A stretch of DNA of 64,000 nt, taken from assembly GCA_963693085.1 (NCBI GenBank), contig OY856409.1, forward strand, positions 1,534,999,072 to 1,535,063,071, read 5' to 3'. A model generated the notes under the pieces. It did no database searches, had not been told where the DNA came from, and saw only the letters and a list, made by a program, of their open reading frames with translations. The position numbers and the translations under genes are program-made. Below are positions 1-11,025 of this stretch, in pieces. Source of the DNA: Alisma plantago-aquatica. Taxonomy: Eukaryota > Streptophyta > Magnoliopsida > Alismatales > Alismataceae. Every line of letters begins with the position of its first letter. Position 1 is the stretch's first letter.

Positions 1-425
1 CAATTTTTTGTCGCGGGAAACTGTAATTGACTTTCTAATCCAATTGTCTATAAGGTCACTTATTTTATGAAAATCGACCCTATAGAGATGCACTACAAGG
101 TCGGTTATTTTAAGAAAAGCGACCCAAGAGGTCTTAAGTGGTGCCCGCATTTTTATAGACAAATAAGGTCGGTTATTTGGAAACCCGAACTTATAGAGAT
201 ATACTACAAGGTCGGTTATTTTAAGAAAAGCAACCCAAGGGGTCTTAAGTGGTGCCCACATTTTTTATAGATATATAAGGTCGATTATTTGGAAAACTGA
301 CCCTATAGAGTTACACTATAAGGTCAGTTTTTTAAGAAAACTGACCCAAGAGGTCTTAAATGGTGCCCACGTTTTTTTATACATATAAGGTCAATTATTT
401 GAAAAACCGATCCTACAGGTAATGA
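1..425 (+). repeat. CACTA-like subterminal tandem repeats
   Basis: About three and a half copies of a 111-112 bp unit begin near 91, 202 and 314. Each unit holds GGTCGGTTATTTTAAGAAAA, then CTTAAGTGGTGCCCAC, then a second GGTCGATTATTTGG half followed by a CCTATAGAG-type tail, so each unit is itself a set of short inverted motifs. Arrays like this are typical of CACTA (En/Spm) subterminal regions, where transposase binds. The Transposase_24-like gene starting 300 bp downstream on the same strand fits the 5' end of such an element. The TIR itself lies outside the window. Confidence 0.7.
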
Positions 426-472
426 CGTTATAACCCATTTATGTACTAGTGTTAGTGAATGATCGTGCTTGC

Positions 473-665
473 AATATTTTTCGTTGTGGATTATTATGTG
501 TTGGTGCAAGGATATTTCCTTCTCATTTGTCCCTTTTTTAATCTTATGTAGGATGATGAACATTTTGTGTTGATGTAATATTTTTCTTTGTGGAATATTA
601 TGTATTGGTGTACAGATAATGCCTTGTCATCTGTCCCTTTTTCTTTGTGGATTATTATGTGCTTA
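473..665 (+). repeat. Direct duplication in transposon leader
   Basis: A segment of about 70 bp (TTGTGGATTATTATGTGTTGG followed by a CTTCTCATTTGTCCC-like stretch) occurs near 473-540, again with about 80% identity near 577-642, and a third partial copy starts near 640. It lies between the subterminal repeats and the first recognisable exon and is probably leader or intron sequence. No gene is seen in it. Confidence 0.5.
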
Positions 666-747
666 CAATATTGTACATTTATTTTATAAACTGTTGGACT
701 AAGCTCTTATTCTTTTCTACAATTGTTATGTTTTCATCTTATATAGG

Positions 748-3066
748 ATGAGGAACACAAGGTCAACTATGAGAGCTTCTACAACTCCACCACAACCCAC
801 TGCTACTTCAGCTACAGTCTGCTCTCCTTCAACTGAAGTAGGAGATGAGCATGAGGAACTTGAGGATGAACATGACCACCATAGATATGGTAGGGGCCCT
901 GCAAGTGAGGTCCATCTAATTCCAAAACCAGGATAGCAACAACACAAGGTGGAGTGGAATGCAACATGTAATGCAGTTGGCAAGAATAGTATCAAGTTGA
1001 ATAGTTATTATGGCATATTAGCTAGCAAACTGCAAATATGGAGTTTAGATCTACAATGGAGAGAACAACCAAAACTAGCATATGAAGATAGAAAATCATG
1101 CATTGAGGTACTCAAGTAATTACAAAATTTCTTTTAGTCTAGATTTAGTGTATATTTTAATAGTTTTTTATTGTTTCTTAACATCTCCACATATGTTTTT
1201 AGAAATTCTTTGATTTGGGAGATCATCCAAATGCATGGAACTACGTAGACGGTCACATTCACAAAGCTTTATAAAGTTGGAAGTCATAGGTTATGAAAGA
1301 TTACTATCTAAAGTATAAGGATGATCTAGATTTGATGAGAAAAAAGGTTGACCAGAATGCATCATTAGATATTCGTCAGTTTGACAATCTTGTGAAACAA
1401 TGGTCTTCTGAGAAGTCTGAGGTAATATAAAGTTAATATATATTCATCTTTAATTTATAGTGTTAAGTAAGTAACTTTTTTTTGTATAGAAAATTGCTGC
1501 CACAAATAAGGTTAACATATCAAAAAAACAAATGCTCATACTACAGGATCCAAACCATGGAGTTTTTATAGGGAGGAAATGGTATCACCTTTCACTTTGT
1601 ATTTATTTCCAATGATTTCTAAATAAGAAATTGTCTAGTTAGTAGTAATAATTCTATTCTTTAATTTATGAAAGAAAACTGCGGAAGGGGAGCCTACTCA
1701 AAAAGATTTTTTGAAGAAAGTATATGAGAACAACCCGTGGTGGTAATTTATTCAATATTCTAAATCAATAGTATATTAAATTTTCAAATAAAACTTGTCT
1801 AGTTTGTACATTGACTTTGTTCAAAATATGACAGGACGACATAACTGATATTGTTGAGAACGAAGTTACAAATGGTGAAGTAACTGATTCAACACAAATA
1901 GATGAGGTGACATGTCGTGCTTTTTTGTGTGTAGTCAACCATGTAAAAAAGAATAGGGTTTGTGGTATTGGACTTCGACATACCGCGGAAGGGAATACCG
2001 AGAAAGCTGCCAAAATTCGGTATGAAATGTTATTGTGAGAAAGTATTGCAAAAGATGTAAGTAATTTAACAAATTTGTAAGTATCATATGATACTATAAT
2101 TATTGTCGTCTACAAATATATTTTATTGTAGGATAAATTAAAAGAGGCTACTCAAGAAATGAAAAATATGCAAAAATCTTGGTCCCAATTTATAACATGG
2201 GTGCCACAAAATCAGGTTATTTGATGGCAACAATTGAGTATTAGATCAAACATATTGATATAATATTTCAACATAAATAGAATTTATTTTATTCTCTTCT
2301 ATGTTTTAAATAGGCCGAATCAGTTAGAAGTACACAGTTTGACCCGACGAGTGTGTGTTCAAATCTACCCTTTTCTGGAGTATTTCAAACTAGTGTTGGT
2401 ACAACATCGTCAAATTTTGGAACACAGGTACATATTTACAAATTTTAGAATTTTTAAATGTTTATAAATAACATAAGTTGAAAATGAGAATCTTGTTTTA
2501 AAGGCTCAAATGTTTCCAAACGGGACTTCTCTTGGTGTGTTTTCTACTCAAGCTACCACAAATAGTATGAATGGGCCATCGTTTACATTTGAATCATAGG
2601 TATAATATTACATTCATTGTTTATAACAACTTATCTAAAAGAAACTCCTTCTCATGCTATCAATTTTTTTTGAAGCCACATTTTTTCCAAATGGACCTCC
2701 TACTATTGTGTTTCCAGCTCAAAGTGGTGGATCCCAAGTATAAATAAAAAACATATTACTGATATTTTCCTATTCATGTTCAACTTTATTGAAAATTTGA
2801 ATTCTTCTCAAGCATCAATATTTCCCAAATGGTATTCTTGTTGGTGTGTTTCCCACTCATGGTGGTACAAGTGGATCACAGGTATATATAAATGTATTAT
2901 CAAATGTGTGATTATTCATGTTCATCTTAAATTGAAAATTTAAATTCTTTGTCAGTCTTAATATTTTCCAACTTCAATTCTTACTGGTATGTTTCCTGCT
3001 CATGGTGGTACAAGTGGAGAAAATCATGCAAGGGATACTGCAACGGAAGACATTCATAATGCTTGA
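748..3066 (+). pseudogene. Transposase_24-like CACTA gene, multi-exon, degenerate
   Basis: Exons with GT/AG borders can be followed at about 748-1108, 1214-1420, 1490-1579, 1678-1744, 1835-2056, 2132-2216, 2313-2428, 2503-2599 and further short exons to a TGA at 3064-3066. The product resembles plant Ptta/En/Spm (Transposase_24, TNP1-like) proteins: HKVEWNA and KLNSYYGILA in the first part, FDLGDHPNAWNYVDGH, KIAATNKVNISKKQM, EPTQKDFLKKVYENNP, and KNRVCGIGLR near 1950. The N-terminus is Thr/Pro-rich then acidic, as in this family. A TAG at 934-936 interrupts the long first exon and a TAA lies near 1274, so the copy looks inactive. The last four short exons repeat an FPNG...VFP motif. No Tnp2 or Ulp1 part is visible here. 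Family membership is inferred from motif recall; exon borders are approximate. Confidence 0.7.
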
Positions 3067-3703
3067 AGAATTTTCAACAATTTACAATAGAGTTTTGAAG
3101 TGTTGTGAAACTTCACAATTCCTTAGATATAGATAGTATTTAAAAAATGTGTATGAATTTTATTTACATTGTCTATATTTTTTAGTATCCATGAAGAAAA
3201 TTACATTTGGTCCATATGTCAACTCATTATTGATAAAGTTTAAATTTAATTGACTTGGGAGTAGTTGGACACTCCATATGAGACTTATGAGTTATTTATA
3301 TATATCGATAAATTTAAATTTAATTGACTTGGGAGTAGTTGTACAAATGTGAGTTTGATAGAATCTATAGCAGGTACAATCCTCTCTTTAGAATCTTGAC
3401 TTTCATTTTGTTCAATATTTTCTAATTGCTCCAATAATATTTCCATGGGTACACATATAGACAATCTTGTTATTTGATAGGAAATTTGATCTTGACCTTT
3501 TTGTGATAGGTTTTGTGAGGACACGGGTGCTTAGACCCAGATAATTGGCAACCAATGCTTTTGGAGAAAGGATGCATCATATTTGAGCATGTAAGAAGCT
3601 ATACTTGTGTCTTATTATATTATAGAGATTGTTCTACATGTAACTAATTGCCTCATATACTATCTCAAAGATTCTGAAAAAATGCTGCTACTACCTTTAT
3701 GTA
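3067..3703. other. Non-coding flank with a 35-bp direct repeat
   Basis: AT-rich. A block containing TTGACTTGGGAGTAGTTG preceded by TTTAAATTTAA occurs at about 3238-3270 and again at 3308-3342. No convincing exon is seen. It may be the 3' part of the CACTA element, but no terminus was found. Confidence 0.4.
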
Positions 3704-3711
3704 GTTCATAT

Positions 3712-4511
3712 CAGTGTTTTAAAAAGCATCCTAGGCTTAAGCGCCACAAGGTGTTGTCCGCCTAAAAACACCCTTAAGCGCTGCTTAACAAATTTTGAGA
3801 AAAGCGGTCACTTTTTTCCTGCTTAACCCGCTTTTTCACGCTTTTTTCCCACTTTAAAAAAAAACTAATGTAAGCATATAACATCAAGTACATTATATAC
3901 CTCAATTAGTATTGACTATAATATATTAAACTAGCATAAATGTTCTTCGATATACCTAGTTCTAATTTAGAATGCATACTTTGTATGTGATATGGTATTT
4001 TTGTCATGTATCCAAATACATTATAGGTAACTATTATCTAATCTAGCATGCATACTTTGATTAAATGTATTGTTATAATGAATGACTATTTGATGACGTC
4101 CAGATGTAATAATATGTTTGTAAGCTAGCTATGATAGGTCTATTGTTTACTGTTTAGCTATGTAAACATGTGATGCAAAATTGTTGTTGCATCTTGTATA
4201 TACACTTATTATTTTATGTGCAGGGTGCTTTATCTATGACAATATTACTATATTATATAAATACAATCATCGTTGTCTAGTTGTGTTATAAACTATTTGG
4301 GTGTTTTATATTGTCATGTATAATGTTTAGATAGGTATACAAATTTCTAAAATATATCATTTATGTACATATGTATGTAATTTTGCATAAAAGTTTATAT
4401 GAATTGGAAATCCACTTTTCTAAAAAGTGCCCGCTTAATCGCCTGCCTGGCGATTAATCAGCTATAAGGTCCCGTCCGCACGCTTACCGCTTCACACTTT
4501 TTAAAACGTTG
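3712..4511. mobile_element. Non-autonomous hAT-type element
   Basis: 800 bp, bounded by 15-bp imperfect terminal inverted repeats: CAGTGTTTTAAAAAG at the left, and CTTTTTAAAACGTTG at the right (inverse CAACGTTTTAAAAAG). It is flanked by 8-bp direct repeats GTTCATAT (3704-3711) and GTTCATAG (4512-4519), seven of eight identical. An 8-bp duplication with CA-starting TIRs is diagnostic of hAT. The ends carry GCTTAAGCGCC/GGCGATTAATC stretches of a type common in short plant hAT derivatives. The AT-rich centre has no transposase, so movement would depend on an autonomous hAT. Confidence 0.8.
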
Positions 4512-4519
4512 GTTCATAG

Positions 4520-5134
4520 ACATGTTCCAGGGCACTTTGGGCAATGGAGTAGCGCGGACTGTCACTTGAGGAGTGTAATTAGAATTGCTCCACTAACGGA
4601 TGTCCTACTTTGGCTGCTTCTTGCAAAGGAGGTAAGATCCTTGCATCCGCATAATTGTCTCCTTGCTACTATCAGACAAATTTAAAGTCCACGTTCTAAC
4701 TACTCCAAGTTTTGCAATTGGCATTTGTCATTTAATTGTACATGAGAACCATGGGTCATAGTTTAATTTATATTGAGAACAAATTAACTGGTTGTTTGTA
4801 GGGTATGTATCCTAAGGAGTATGTTTGGACGACTAATGCATATTACATAGTCAATATATTTGTTTGGCATCTTTCTCTTTTAAAATTATTTTCAAAAGTT
4901 GTTTTCCTGTATGTAAATCACCTTCAAGACGTATCTTGAATATTTAATAGTATAGGATCGTTTTACCTTTCATTCCAGTTACATCATTGTTATGATTATT
5001 AAAACTTGATTTCGATTTCCCTGTTTATTATTGAGGGTGGTAGAAACGCATGAGAAAATTACTGCCCCGCTCATCTGCACAAGTTTGTTCTAGAGTCTTT
5101 CTAGACATAAATGGTTTCTGACATTTTTATTTTG
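4520..5134. other. Unassigned stretch, possible exon scrap
   Basis: The plus strand reads through about 4522-4640 as a short open segment (VPGHFGQWSS, then IAPLTDVLLWLLLAKE) ending at a possible GT border, with another short open piece at 4803-4850. I do not recognise the protein. The rest is AT-rich and featureless. Confidence 0.25.
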
Positions 5135-5149
5135 AACATTGTATAGAGT

Positions 5150-5376
5150 GTCGGAGAGGAGTGGTTCAGGTGGTTCGGAATGGTGTCCCCTCATGAAGGG
5201 ACCCGGGTTTGAAACCCAGCGGTCGCCTCTAAAATAGTACCTGTCGTGCAGGTCGGCCAACTGTGCGCTTTAACCGGTTCCCGGGTGTGCGGGGCACTCG
5301 AGACCCGAGAGTTTTACGTTGTTTGGGGGGTCACAAAAGTGTCGCTTCTACGGTGGCAGTTCTCTCAATAATAAAA
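5150..5376 (+). mobile_element. SINE (tRNA-derived) with 15-bp target duplication
   Basis: 227 bp between perfect 15-bp direct repeats AACATTGTATAGAGT (5135-5149 and 5377-5391). The head has pol III promoter boxes of tRNA type: an A-box-like TGGTTCAGGTGG at about 5162 and a B-box-like GGTTTGAAACC near 5208. The 3' end is CTCAATAATAAAA. This matches the plan of plant tRNA-derived SINEs, which are transcribed by RNA polymerase III and mobilised by LINE reverse transcriptase. It is not a functional tRNA, since no cloverleaf or CCA context is evident. The perfect duplication suggests a fairly recent insertion. Confidence 0.85.
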
Positions 5377-5391
5377 AACATTGTATAGAGT

Positions 5392-5967
5392 TGGACACAT
5401 GTGGCTTGTATTGGGTACCCATGACCCACTCGGATGGGTATAAGCATGTGTCTTTAAAACTATCCCCTTAATGAGGTGGCCACAGATTAAGTCAAATAGA
5501 AATGGGAGAATTGGGTATGGTTATGGGTCAATATATTTTACATTTTTGGTCAATAGAAATGGTTGTGATGAACTTTCATAGAGACACCTAGCTTTTACAA
5601 CATTTTAGAGACCTTTACAGCAGTGAGTTGACATCAGTGTTAGGGAGGTAGAGAGTCAAGCATGCTCTAGCCAGGTCATAGTCATGTGTATACATTTTAC
5701 CAAGGAGCTGATCTTGATAGGCTGAAACAACACTAAATGATCTGCAGATTGTTGGCATTAATATTTTGTTGTGTTTGTAAAGGTATGATTGGTGGTACAC
5801 TTTGTTGCTCGAAGGGGGTAATATATTAAGGAAAATAAAAACTGCCATTGGTGATAAAAAGAATCTGTAATGACTCATCCTAAATTTGTGAGGAAGCTAT
5901 CTAGTCTTGTGTGTCTACATATGCCTAGCCACGATCAAGTAGTACACTAGGAATATGTGAGGAGGCT
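5392..5967. other. Non-coding stretch
   Basis: No gene or repeat family recognised. Short ORFs here carry no familiar motif. The right edge may include decayed continuation of the GH47 relic. Confidence 0.4.
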
Positions 5968-6625
5968 AGCTACTCTTATTTGTCAAGATACTTAGGATCC
6001 CTTGTAGCTTTATACAGCCAATAGGTGCTTCCAATCCATTCTGGTCTCAATGGATAACTTTTCTAACCAAGATGAACACTGAGTGTTGCTAGATAGAAAC
6101 CTTTTGGGGTAAAGTCATATTTCTTCCACACACTAAAAAATGCAGAATGGGTCCTAATGGTAGGATCGATGTCTCCAGCAAGAACCTGAAGACCAGGCCA
6201 AAATGCTTGCAGGCCATTGAATAGGGGCCACACTATGACAACATAATTCATGTTGACTTCAACATACCAAGGATCATGATGGAGATAGTGCATGACAACT
6301 TTGTAAGCTTCCTGGAACATAAACATATACTCGTCAACAGTTGAAACAAATACTCTTATTGTAGTCTCAAACACTGAAACAGTTTTATTTATATCAATTT
6401 GAAGATTATTCGCCACCCATTCAACAACTGAACCAAATCATTCACAGTCTCCAAGCATTGCCAATGTGTCAAGGGAATCCATCCATGTTAATGTGTAGCC
6501 CCCAAGGGAATCTTCCCCAGTGCAAGATAATGGCCGAAGTTCATCTAAAGAAAATTCATGATCCACATAGCCATTAAAGGCATGGTAAAACATCTGCATG
6601 ACCTCATCTTTCAGCACTTTGGCCC
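5968..6625 (-). pseudogene. GH47 (EDEM-type alpha-mannosidase) relic
   Basis: Read right to left, the minus strand gives EVMQMFYHAFNGYVDHEF, LDELRPLSCTGEDSLGGYTL, DSLDTLAMLGD, then NLQIDINKTVSVFETTIRV, then EEYLF-like YMFMFQEAYK, DPWYVEVNM, WPLFNGLQAFWPGLQVLAGD, TPKGF and finally YPLRPE and STYWLYKATRDPKYLD. This order matches glycosyl hydrolase family 47, the plant ER-degradation mannosidase (EDEM/MNS4-MNS5-like) group that trims mannose from misfolded glycoproteins. A TGA follows GDCE, a TAG sits before KSYPLRPE, and the text jumps from FETTIRV directly to the YMFMFQEAY region, so a large central catalytic part is missing. No introns are visible in what remains, so it may be a deleted retrocopy. 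It is certainly non-functional. Confidence 0.8.
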
Positions 6626-7550
6626 CTCCCATATTACTAGGCCTAAAAATTAAAACTAAAGACAATAGTCTCTCACATGTGGCAGCAAGTGGAAGCTGCT
6701 GTGAAATAATAATGATGAAACATAATACTACTTCACTCTTTGTGTTTAGCTTACAAGTTACTCAACTTTTCCTTTTGTTAGAAGGGTATTTTAAGTTATT
6801 TTTAACTTAGTTATTGGATGTGTACAACTTAAACACTACTTTACCTCTTACTCAAAAGAGACTCTACTAGTAAACGGTGGTGATTGTTTCTTTATGTGCA
6901 GAATCATGTTTTTCTTCTTCTCAATTTTGAAATTTGCAGAGATCTTTCTCATATTACAGTTGTATGAACTGACATATTTTTGTAAAAGCAATTCTTTTGA
7001 ACTGATGTTCTCTTTGTTCCTTTATAATTGTCTGAAAAATTTATCATGCATGCATCATCTAATTTGAGTTTATTGGATTATGATCTCCCTTTTGCGATCT
7101 CTTTTGTAATTGTTGCCTCAGTTGAGGTGATTGTATCAATAATCATGGTGGATATGGTGGCGTGGCAAGTCTTACTTGTTGTCATTCCAGTAATGATAGT
7201 AATAGTTAAAGTTCATGTATATTTTTGTATTGAAATGTTCTTACATTATCTCTTCTGGGTATCTATAATTCATGTCTGAATCATTAACCATTTCATCTTA
7301 TTTTGAATTGTTTAGAGGTACTACTAAACATATTTACATTATGAGATTCTAAACAGGTTTGGATCCTTTATTATCTCTTGTTAAATTGTCAATTGTCTTG
7401 CAAATTTGCAACGTATATGCAATTTAGCAATTCTGGTATGTGTATATATATTTTTCATTTGTTTGTCCTTTGTATGTGTTGTTTATATATGCAGTATAAT
7501 TGCTCAAGAGCATCTAGATAGGATTACACACTTTGTTAGTGAGATGATTC
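6626..7550. other. Non-coding, AT-rich stretch
   Basis: No recognisable exon. The short ORF at 7028-7279 is hydrophobic and simple in composition and is not supported as a gene. A pyrimidine-rich TATATATGCAG near 7484-7494 could be a splice acceptor for the exon downstream. Confidence 0.35.
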
Positions 7551-8630
7551 TTATCCAATGATGCATCTACAAGTTCTAGAGTGCATATTCAAAATGAGGA
7601 AACTTTTGATTCACCTTATATGGGTACGTTAACCCATTGTATGGACCCAGTTATAGTCGTCGATGATTCTGTAGGTTCTGCTGAAGCTTCAACTAGCATT
7701 ACTTCAGATATGGAAGTTTACTCATCTTCATTTAGATCTTTTGGATCGGAATCTTTTGAAAGCATTTTTTGTTGTGACGCTGTGGAATCAAATATCAAAA
7801 AAGGGCTGGAGAGAAAAAGTATGCAGTGTTCCCAGGAATTTACATCAGAATGCTTAGAATCTTACTTTGACAATTTTAAAAGAGTAAATCGTGGATATGA
7901 AGATGGTCACTCATCTCCCACAAACGTCTCCATTAATGATAGGTTGGAGCGAATCAGAATCTTGGAGTCTGTCTATAGGTGGGAAATATCTCCATCGACA
8001 TGTTACTTATTATATTTATCTAATATTGGAAATCTCATATTGATAAGAGTGCAATACTCATTGGACATTTCAGCTAGAAGTATGAGCTCTGATTTGGAAG
8101 GTGAAGAATTGAATCAGGTATGAGAATAGCGTTGGTGATGAAAAAGTATTGCAGTGGGCCAAGGTATATAATCAATATGCCTACTTATTGGCCTTGACAC
8201 TGTTTCCTTCCTATTTAAAGTAAAACTTATTTTCTCTCTGGATCAGGAAAATCATAATGAACCTCTGCAAATAATTTCTGTCTACCATTCTATGCCTTTA
8301 CCACAACATGGAAATGATGTAGTTCTTCATCCATTAGAACATTTGACACCAATAAGGTACCTGCGACCAGAAATATCTACTTTAGGGTTAATTGGGGAAT
8401 ACAACATTGTAGATATGTCACGTCCCTCAGATACTGATAAAGTAACAATTTTCCTATTTCTCTTTCTATTTCGTGGCCCTAACTGCATGTTCACCAAGCT
8501 GTTACTATGATATCACATTTTGTCTTTTTCTCTATGAAGGTCGATGCAAAATTGGAAGCTACAAAGGAAGCTCTTGCATTATCTTTGTGGTCAACTACAA
8601 CTATTTGTCGTGTACTCTCACTTGAAAATG
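7551..8630 (+). pseudogene. Unrecognised gene remnant, three phase-0 exons
   Basis: An open stretch (about 7551-8117) encodes an acidic, serine-rich segment (for example MDPVIVVDDSVGSAEAST) and ends at CAG|GTATGAG. A second exon runs about 8248-8439 (GATCAG|G... to AAA|GTAACA) with HPLEHLTPIRYLRPE and STLGLIGEYNIVDMSRP. A third runs about 8541-8630 with KLEATKEALALSLWST. All three join in phase 0 without a stop, which argues for a real gene or recent relic. I do not recognise the family and give no function. No start codon or upstream exons are identifiable. The next recognisable exon downstream belongs to an ABC transporter, so this is either a separate truncated gene or captured DNA. Confidence 0.45.
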
Positions 8631-8671
8631 TAATGTCCTAACAGAGCATCTAAATTTTATGAAAATTGTAT

Positions 8672-9957
8672 TTGTTAGAAAGGCTCAATGGGACAACAAA
8701 AGCACCCGTGATGAACTATGAAATAGAGTCTGCATTGGGTGTGGTCACAATAAGATCTCTCTCTAATATAGATCGTTTCCTCAATAACAATTTGAAGCTT
8801 GTAGATACAGATGCAACACTTTTCTTTTATACCGTTGCTGCTATGGAGTGGGTTCTTTTAAGGGTAGAGGGATTGCAAAATAAAACAATTCTAACAACAG
8901 CTTTGATCCTTGTTTTTATTCCATAAGATTCTGTTGGGACTGGTGTGTACTTTGAACATAACTTCGGTAGGATGTGATATGCTTTATTTCTCATCTGAAT
9001 AATATAAAATTAACTATTTATGTGCAGTTACAACTATTTTTCTTCATCAAAATTTTCATACTTCACTGACATAATATGAATGACAATTTCCAGGACTTGT
9101 GGGTTTATCTTTGTCATATGCTCAAACGCTGTCAGCCATCCAAGGGTTTCTGACTTGATGGTATTCATACTCAGAAAACTATATTATCTCTATTGAAAGA
9201 ATTAAGCAGTTCATGCAGTTGTCGACTGAAGCTCCAGCAATTATTGAGGACAATAGACCACCTCATGTCTGGCCGCATCAAGGGAAGATAGATTTTAAAT
9301 ATTTGAAGGTAATAGTAAAGCTCATTATGAAACGTGTTTGTAGTCTTAGACCAAGTAATTGCTTGAAAATGATCCATGTATTTTTTGGTGGTTCCAGATA
9401 AGATTAGTCCCAATGCTCCCCTTGTTCTCAAAGGCATCACATGAACCTTTGCACCAGGGGAGAAAGTAGGGGTTGTGGGAAGGACGGGAATAAGAAAGAC
9501 CACATTGATAAGTGATTTGTTTTGACTTGTTGAACCAACTTCTAGAAATATTTATATAGATGATCTTGATATTTGTACTATCGGTTTGAAAGATCTGCGG
9601 AGGAAGCTAAGCATAATTCCTCAAGAGCCAACTCTCTTCAAGGGAAGCGTAAGAAGTAACTTGGATCCTCTTGGCTTGCACTCTGACCAGGAGATATGGG
9701 AGGTGAGAAAAGCCCCTCCTTAACCCTATGTTAAAGACCGTTGTGGTTTGAAATGTAGTTTTAGTGGCTTGTTACGAACTGACTAATAAAGAATTGAAGA
9801 TTCTATTCACAAAGAGTACAGATGAATACTTGGTACGTTCTTTTCATATTTCAAGTTCTATATTAATATTGATGGTTGTGCTCAGGATCTGGAGAAATGT
9901 CAATTGAAAGACACCATCAATACACTTCCAAACCTACTGGATTCTTCTGGTAAGATC
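8672..9957 (+). pseudogene. ABCC (MRP-type) ABC transporter relic, C-terminal half
   Basis: Exons with plausible GT/AG borders at about 8672-8942, 9094-9306, 9400-9699 and 9895-9950 encode part of the second membrane domain ([86 protein letters not shown]). They continue into the second nucleotide-binding domain ([72 protein letters not shown]). ABCC proteins are vacuolar or plasma-membrane pumps for glutathione and other conjugates. Stops follow LILVFIP, GFLT and GIT, another lies near 9515, and the Walker A motif reads GRTGIRKTT instead of GxxGxGKT. The text ends about 35 bp before the copia LTR at 9990; the signature motif and Walker B are absent. Retained introns show a genomic copy, not a retrocopy. 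Confidence 0.85.
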
Positions 9958-9989
9958 TTATATAACTACAAAATGTTAAAGTAAATGTT

Positions 9990-11025
9990 TGTTGGTATGT
10001 ATGCCCTGAGAGCCAATCATGGGATGATTGGTGGGATACATTAAGATTGAGTTGATAAACATCAAAGGCAAGCTTCCAATTCTTTCTGGTTCAGTCATAT
10101 GAGATAGTGAGAACAGATTGAATGTCTAGAGAATGACAATACTCAATGACGTATGCCTTCAGGTTCAGGACCTGAAAGATGAGATCATACGGATGTTAAG
10201 AGTTTGTACATTCTTGTTATGTCCCTAGTCGGATGTCATTGTGGAAGGTAGATAGACAGCAATGACACACAAAACTAGATTGTGGTGTTTGTTGATGACA
10301 GAATCTCATTAGTCATGATATAGAGATATCAAACCAAACACATAGGTACTTGTTAGAGAACAAGTGTACCGGACAGACCCACCGTGAGTTTGACACATGG
10401 AACCATGACATGGTAGTCACAGTCAGTACTCACAGTGATGGTGGTGAGTGTGATTCTTTGACCTGAAATCACTACACTCAACACATGTCGTTGGGCACAC
10501 TTTGACATCATCAAACACAGTCCTGAAACATGGGTTGTTATAAAAGTGATGATTGGGTGGCTTTGACACATGGGGCTTTTGAGGGGTGAGTGATAGATAT
10601 GGGATTCGTCCCTCTTGAGGTAGTTTGATATTCATGGCCACTTGATGAGTAGGATTGAGAAAAGTGTGCACACATGTGTGAATCAGTATGTGATATTGAT
10701 GTCATACATATCTCTTCCAATCTACTCTGTGATCAAGAAAGTGAATGAACGTTGACAGGATTATTGTTCCATGCCTCGAACTCATTCGGGATATCAGTGG
10801 AAAAGGAATTATACATTCACTGTAACACCAATCATGGATTGTAGGATTGAAAGTTGCTCTCCACTTTCTATTTCACTTGGGTAGCACTGATGTGGGACTA
10901 GGCACCGCTCTTTTCTTATGAAGTCATAAGTGTTATGGACTTTCACTGCCAACGTGAAATGGACCTATAGGGTCACACACATAGGATTTAACCTGGAAGA
11001 GGAGTTTTGTCCACAAATAATGTTT
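9990..11025 (+). repeat. Copia-type LTR, 5' portion, plus orientation (left arm of inverted repeat)
   Basis: Begins TGTTGGTATGTATGCCC, an LTR start resembling BARE/Angela-like copia LTRs. It matches the reverse complement of 13277-14315 nearly base for base over about 1.04 kb; homology stops at GTTT (about 11025). Only the first part of the LTR is present and it lies opposite in direction to the right copy. No matching target duplication is seen next to it. Confidence 0.8.

Noticed and set aside
5150..5230. Possible tRNA gene
   Set aside because: A and B boxes are present but no acceptor stem or anticodon arm could be drawn; target duplications show it is the head of a SINE.
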